DNA from: an uncultured Bacteroidales bacterium
GTDB lineage: Bacteria > Bacteroidota > Bacteroidia > Bacteroidales > Paludibacteraceae
Assembly: GCA_902762355.1 (NCBI GenBank)
Contig: CACWNR010000013.1
Location: forward strand, 1 to 64,000
DNA length: 64,000 bases
Direction of reading: 5' to 3'
Shown piece after piece: positions 61,226 to 64,000 of the stretch. Every line of letters begins with the position of its first letter. Positions within the stretch are counted from its first letter, which is position 1. The position numbers and the translations under genes were made by a program. The notes beneath the pieces are model-generated. The model did not search any database. It worked only from the letters and a program-made list of their open reading frames with translations, and was not told the origin of the DNA.

Positions 61226-61256
61226 GTCGAATTGCGTAAGCAAGCTTACATTCGAC
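61226..61256 (-). promoter_or_regulatory. leader hairpin of the Cys-rich lipoprotein mRNA
   Basis: GTCGAAT pairs with ATTCGAC and, inside, GTAAG with CTTAC, enclosing a short loop. It lies about 40 bases before the ATG in a 140-base leader, long for this genome, so post-transcriptional control is plausible. Confidence 0.45.
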
Positions 61257-61333
61257 TTGCACAAACTTTCATAATTTTGGGTTAATAAAGCTTTATTTTA
61301 CATTTGTTCTTCGTATTTTTACGAAAAACGCTG

Positions 61334-61364
61334 CAAAAGTACTGCTTTTTTTGCATATGTGCAA
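61334..61364 (-). promoter_or_regulatory. promoter of the Cys-rich lipoprotein gene
   Basis: Minus strand TTGCACATAT (61364-61355) and TACTTTTG (61341-61334), 23 bases apart. The -33 element overlaps that of the divergent PASTA promoter. Confidence 0.75.
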
Positions 61365-61381
61365 ATATTTTTGTAATTTTG
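61351..61381 (+). promoter_or_regulatory. promoter of the PASTA-rluD-porX operon
   Basis: TTGCATATGT (from 61351) and TAATTTTG (61374-61381), 23 bases apart, 20 bases before the ATG at 61402. Confidence 0.75.
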
Positions 61382-61401
61382 CGCACTAAATTTTACATTT
61401 T

Positions 61402-62220
61402 ATGGCAAAAAAGGGCATTTTTGACAAGTCGGACCTTAAATTTATAGGTTCAAACCTGGTTTTGGCGCTTTTGATCGGAATAGGTATTCTGATTGTGTTG
61501 ATTGCTTACCTGCGCCGTTATACGGAGCACGGTGTAGAAGTGGAAGTGGCCGATGTACGCGGAATGGTAGAGGCTGAGGCACAGCCGATTCTGGCCGCAC
61601 AGGACTTGGTGTTGGTAGTTATTGACTCCACTTTTTCGGATAAAGTACCGTTTGGCACGATTGTTGAGCAGAATCCACAGCCGGGTAGTCATGCCAAGCA
61701 TGGCCGCGAGGTGTACGTGACGATTAACGCAACGATGAAGCGTCAAGTGACGATGCCGAACCTACAAGATATGAGTTACCGTCAAGCGGAGACGACCTTA
61801 CGAGGCATGGGTCTGGTGGTGGATAGCGTGTATGACTACGAACCCTCGGCTTATAGAGACCTCGTATTGGATGTCAAAGCGAATAACGAGAGTCTTTTAC
61901 CCGGGCAGAAAGTGCCTGTAGGAACGAAGGTTCGTTTGGTAGTCGGTTTCGGTCGTGGAACGGAGCAGGTAGAGGTGCCGTCTGTCATCGGTTTGACCCT
62001 GCAAGAGGCACGCAGTCTACTGCTGAGCCATCGACTGACGGTAGGAGCCGTGAACTACGATGAGGAGGTAGAAGAGGGAGTGAAGCAGTACGTTTATAAA
62101 CAAGTACCGGCAGCCGGAGCGCAATTAGTAGAGGGCGAAACGGTTTCGCTGAGACTATCCAAAGATATCGAAAAGACCGCTACCAATAGCAGTCCGGCAG
62201 TGGAAGAGGAGTGGTTTTAA
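61402..62220 (+). CDS. PASTA-domain membrane protein
   Basis: A 272-residue protein with one membrane helix (about 19-39) and three extracytoplasmic PASTA domains (about 45-115, 116-190 and 191-262), each ending in a V..G..V.L-type strand (REVYVTIN, TKVRLVVG, ETVSLRLS). PASTA domains bind muropeptides or uncross-linked peptidoglycan. There is no kinase or transpeptidase domain, as is usual for the Bacteroidota form. It lies three bases before rluD. Confidence 0.88.
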   Translation: MAKKGIFDKSDLKFIGSNLVLALLIGIGILIVLIAYLRRYTEHGVEVEVADVRGMVEAEAQPILAAQDLVLVVIDSTFSDKVPFGTIVEQNPQPGSHAKHGREVYVTINATMKRQVTMPNLQDMSYRQAETTLRGMGLVVDSVYDYEPSAYRDLVLDVKANNESLLPGQKVPVGTKVRLVVGFGRGTEQVEVPSVIGLTLQEARSLLLSHRLTVGAVNYDEEVEEGVKQYVYKQVPAAGAQLVEGETVSLRLSKDIEKTATNSSPAVEEEWF

Positions 62221-62223
62221 ACC

Positions 62224-63252
62224 ATGAATGAGATAAACGACATAGAGAACGAAGAGGTCTTTGAGCGCTGGCGCTGCGAAGTGGACAAAGGTCAAGGCAA
62301 GGAACGCATTGACAAGTACCTCGCAGAGCACATGACCAACACGAGCCGCAACCGTATCCAAACGGCAGCGGACGCCGGGAACGTGTGGGCAAACGGCAAA
62401 CCAGTGGCCTCTAATTACCGTGTCAAACCGGGTGATATCATTCAGGTGTTGCTCGATCATGAACCGCATGACTACACCATCACGCCGGAGAATATACCTC
62501 TTGATATCGTATATGAGGATGAGGATTTGTTGGTGGTCAATAAACCGGCAGGTTTGGTGGTTCATCCCGGGCATGGCAATTATGAACATACCTTGCTTAA
62601 TGCTTTAGCCTATTATTTCGGAGAGAAGCTGGATATGAACGACCCTTCCATCGGCTTAGTGCATCGGATAGATAAGGACACCAGCGGTTTATTGTTGATC
62701 GCCAAAACGCCTGAAGCGAAGGCGCATTTGGCGCGCCAGTTCTTCGATCATACCACTGAACGCACCTATAATGCGCTTGTGTGGGGCACTTTCAAAGAAC
62801 AAAGCGGTACGATAGAAGGTGCATTGGCACGAGACAACAGAGACCGTACCATCTATAGAGTCTGGGATTTGGAGGAATGTCCGCAGGCCAAAGAGGCGGT
62901 GACACACTGGCGAGTGCTGGAGCAGTTCCCGTATGTGACACTGGTGGAGTGTCGATTGGAGACAGGACGAACTCACCAGATACGTGTACACATGAAGCAT
63001 ATCGGTCATCCGCTTTTTTGTGATGAGAAGTATGGTGGCTGCGAAATTCTAAAGGGTCTTCGTACTCAAAAATACCGGCAGTATATAGAGAATTGCTTTG
63101 CCCTTTGTCCGCGACAGGTATTGCACGCGCGTACCTTGGGTTTCACGCATCCGAGAACAAGGGAACGTATGTTCTTCGACAGCCAGTGGCCGGAGGATAT
63201 GACTAAACTTATCAATAAATGGAGGAATTATGAGCCAAATACTTTGGGTTGA
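62224..63252 (+). CDS. rluD: 23S rRNA pseudouridine synthase, RluD type
   Basis: The 342-residue protein has an N-terminal S4 domain (RIDKYLAEHM...GNVWANGKPV) and the RluA-family catalytic motif GLVHRIDKDTSGLLL with Asp150, plus the conserved LETGRTHQIRVHMKHIGHPL. It should modify U1911/1915/1917 or equivalent positions of 23S rRNA. The 3' end overlaps the next gene's start by 23 bases. Confidence 0.93.
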   Translation: MNEINDIENEEVFERWRCEVDKGQGKERIDKYLAEHMTNTSRNRIQTAADAGNVWANGKPVASNYRVKPGDIIQVLLDHEPHDYTITPENIPLDIVYEDEDLLVVNKPAGLVVHPGHGNYEHTLLNALAYYFGEKLDMNDPSIGLVHRIDKDTSGLLLIAKTPEAKAHLARQFFDHTTERTYNALVWGTFKEQSGTIEGALARDNRDRTIYRVWDLEECPQAKEAVTHWRVLEQFPYVTLVECRLETGRTHQIRVHMKHIGHPLFCDEKYGGCEILKGLRTQKYRQYIENCFALCPRQVLHARTLGFTHPRTRERMFFDSQWPEDMTKLINKWRNYEPNTLG

Positions 63253-64000
63253 TGACGAGATAGATTTGCTGCAACCGTATATCATTTACCTAAAAGGTAA
63301 AAACTACGAGGTCATGACAGCCAGCAACGGGGATGATGCGTTGGACGCATTAGACCGGATGGTGCCGGATATCGTGTTCTTAGACGAGAACATGCCCGGT
63401 ATGACAGGCCTCGAGACGCTGCAGGAGATCAAGCGGTTGCATCCGGAGGTGCCCGTGGTGATGATCACTAAGAGCGAAGAGGAGCATATTATGGAGCAGG
63501 CCATCGGCGAGAAGATAGCGGACTATCTGATCAAACCGGTAAACCCCAGCCAGATCTTGCTCTGTCTCAAGAAGCATATTCACCAGCAAGAGATCGTTGC
63601 GGAGCAGACCCAGCAGAACTACCGACAGGAGTGGAGCGACATCTCGTATATGATTGATACAGCGACAACCATTGAGGAATGGCAGGCTATCGAACGTACT
63701 CTTAGCAAATGGGATATTGAGTTGGAGAACAGTCCCATGCGGAGCCTTATTGAGGATCAACGCACACAGGCTAATGCCGCCTTCGCCAAGTGGATTGCCA
63801 AAAACTACGAGAATTGGTTTGTTGCAGAGCGTCCGATCATGTCGCAAGATGTCATGAAGCATAGCGTTTTCCCTCTCCTTGACAAGGGTGAAAAGGTGAT
63901 GCTGTGCGTAATAGATAATTTCCGTTACGACCAATGGAAGACGATTCAACCGCTCATCAGTGAGTTCTATGCGATACGTACAGAGGAGCAATATACCTCT
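63230..64000 (+). CDS. porX: PorX-like response regulator of type IX secretion (3' end beyond window)
   Basis: A start with a clear GGAGGAATT ribosome site gives MSQILWVDDEIDLLQPYI. Residues 1-120 are a receiver domain with Asp8, Asp9, the phospho-acceptor Asp52 (FLDENMPGMTG), Thr80 and Lys102 (LIKPVN). A helical linker (KKHIHQQEIVAEQTQQNY, EQTQANAAFAKW) leads into the alkaline-phosphatase/PglZ-like part (VMLCVIDNFRYDQWKTIQP) where the window ends after 257 codons. This order is that of PorX, which with PorY controls type IX secretion genes and hydrolyses oligonucleotides. Confidence 0.92.
   Translation, partial: MSQILWVDDEIDLLQPYIIYLKGKNYEVMTASNGDDALDALDRMVPDIVFLDENMPGMTGLETLQEIKRLHPEVPVVMITKSEEEHIMEQAIGEKIADYLIKPVNPSQILLCLKKHIHQQEIVAEQTQQNYRQEWSDISYMIDTATTIEEWQAIERTLSKWDIELENSPMRSLIEDQRTQANAAFAKWIAKNYENWFVAERPIMSQDVMKHSVFPLLDKGEKVMLCVIDNFRYDQWKTIQPLISEFYAIRTEEQYTS

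Noticed and set aside
61022-61285. Plus-strand frame of 87 codons with an Ala-rich hydrophobic stretch
   Set aside because: It starts with TTG, lies antisense to the Cys-rich lipoprotein gene that has promoter and terminator, and its hydrophobic part is the mirror of the acidic Ala/Val/Glu tail.

Overview
The window looks like a chromosomal segment of an anaerobic Bacteroidales bacterium (phylum Bacteroidota). The reasons are: promoters of the Bacteroidota type (TTTG or TTGC at -33, TAnnTTTG at -7); gliding/type IX secretion lipoproteins GldB and GldH plus the regulator PorX; an acetate:succinate CoA-transferase of the succinate/acetate-fermenting kind; and family-typical proteins (DUF5606, RicT next to GldH, a GldB gene beside an LolD-type ATPase). 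Family-level placement is not possible by eye. Almost everything is chromosomal housekeeping. There is no transposase, phage gene or CRISPR array.

Layout. 0-1.5 kb: a tiny minus-strand transcription unit (25-codon ORF with promoter and hairpin) and a Fic protein. 1.6-8.6 kb: a seven-gene minus-strand operon (NfeD-like, FloA, carbon-nitrogen hydrolase, RecJ, two exported proteins, membrane-anchored AraC regulator). 8.7-11.3 kb: topA and tRNA-Pro. 11.3-16.1 kb: a metabolic operon with two tandem fucose-isomerase-like paralogues, class II fructose-bisphosphate aldolase and a CoA-transferase. 16.2-20.9 kb: GtrA, and a 1085-residue triple-repeat exported protein coupled to an outer-membrane barrel. 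21-24 kb, plus strand: rsmA, a corA with an apparent frameshift, nadA. 24-43 kb: a lipid-type glycosyltransferase/esterase pair, then a run of 17 minus-strand genes from mreB to prmA, mostly overlapping by ATGA or separated by a few bases. It holds the rod-shape set mreBCD-mrdA-rodA, then yraN, mnmG, apt, uvrC, tsaE, an outer-membrane protein, an S41 peptidase, lolD, gldB, sufS, an EEP hydrolase and prmA. A consensus ParB site (parS) lies between mnmG and apt. 43-49 kb, plus strand: tRNA-Asn (minus), PfkB kinase, plsC, HIT protein, holB, ricT, gldH, trmB. 49-54 kb: a two-gene operon of exported proteases, a trypsin-like enzyme and a TPR-CHAT (caspase-like) protein. 54-64 kb: DMT transporter, DUF5606, Nif3-like, zinc ribbon, CPBP protease, CNNM/CBS protein, smpB, gpmI, a previously hidden 50-residue Cys-rich lipoprotein, a PASTA protein, rluD and the start of porX.

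Three genome-scale patterns stand out. First, about twenty promoters share an extended -33 element close to TTGCATATAT placed exactly 23 bases before TAnnTTTG, on both strands. Second, degenerate tandem repeats with a strict 7-base period (for example TTTATGA/TTTTTGA, GGTTATT, GAAGAGT, AAGGTTTA) sit at gene junctions, where they supply stop codons, start codons, spacers, loop sequence and even a lipoprotein signal peptide; they resemble the STRR heptamers of cyanobacteria. Third, a roughly 105-base promoter-bearing module occurs twice (21.04-21.14 and 49.22-49.33 kb), the second copy followed by a 19-bp perfect palindrome whose sequence recalls IS150-group IS ends. The best candidate for an unusual biological system is the secreted trypsin-like plus TPR-CHAT protease operon at 49.4-54.0 kb.
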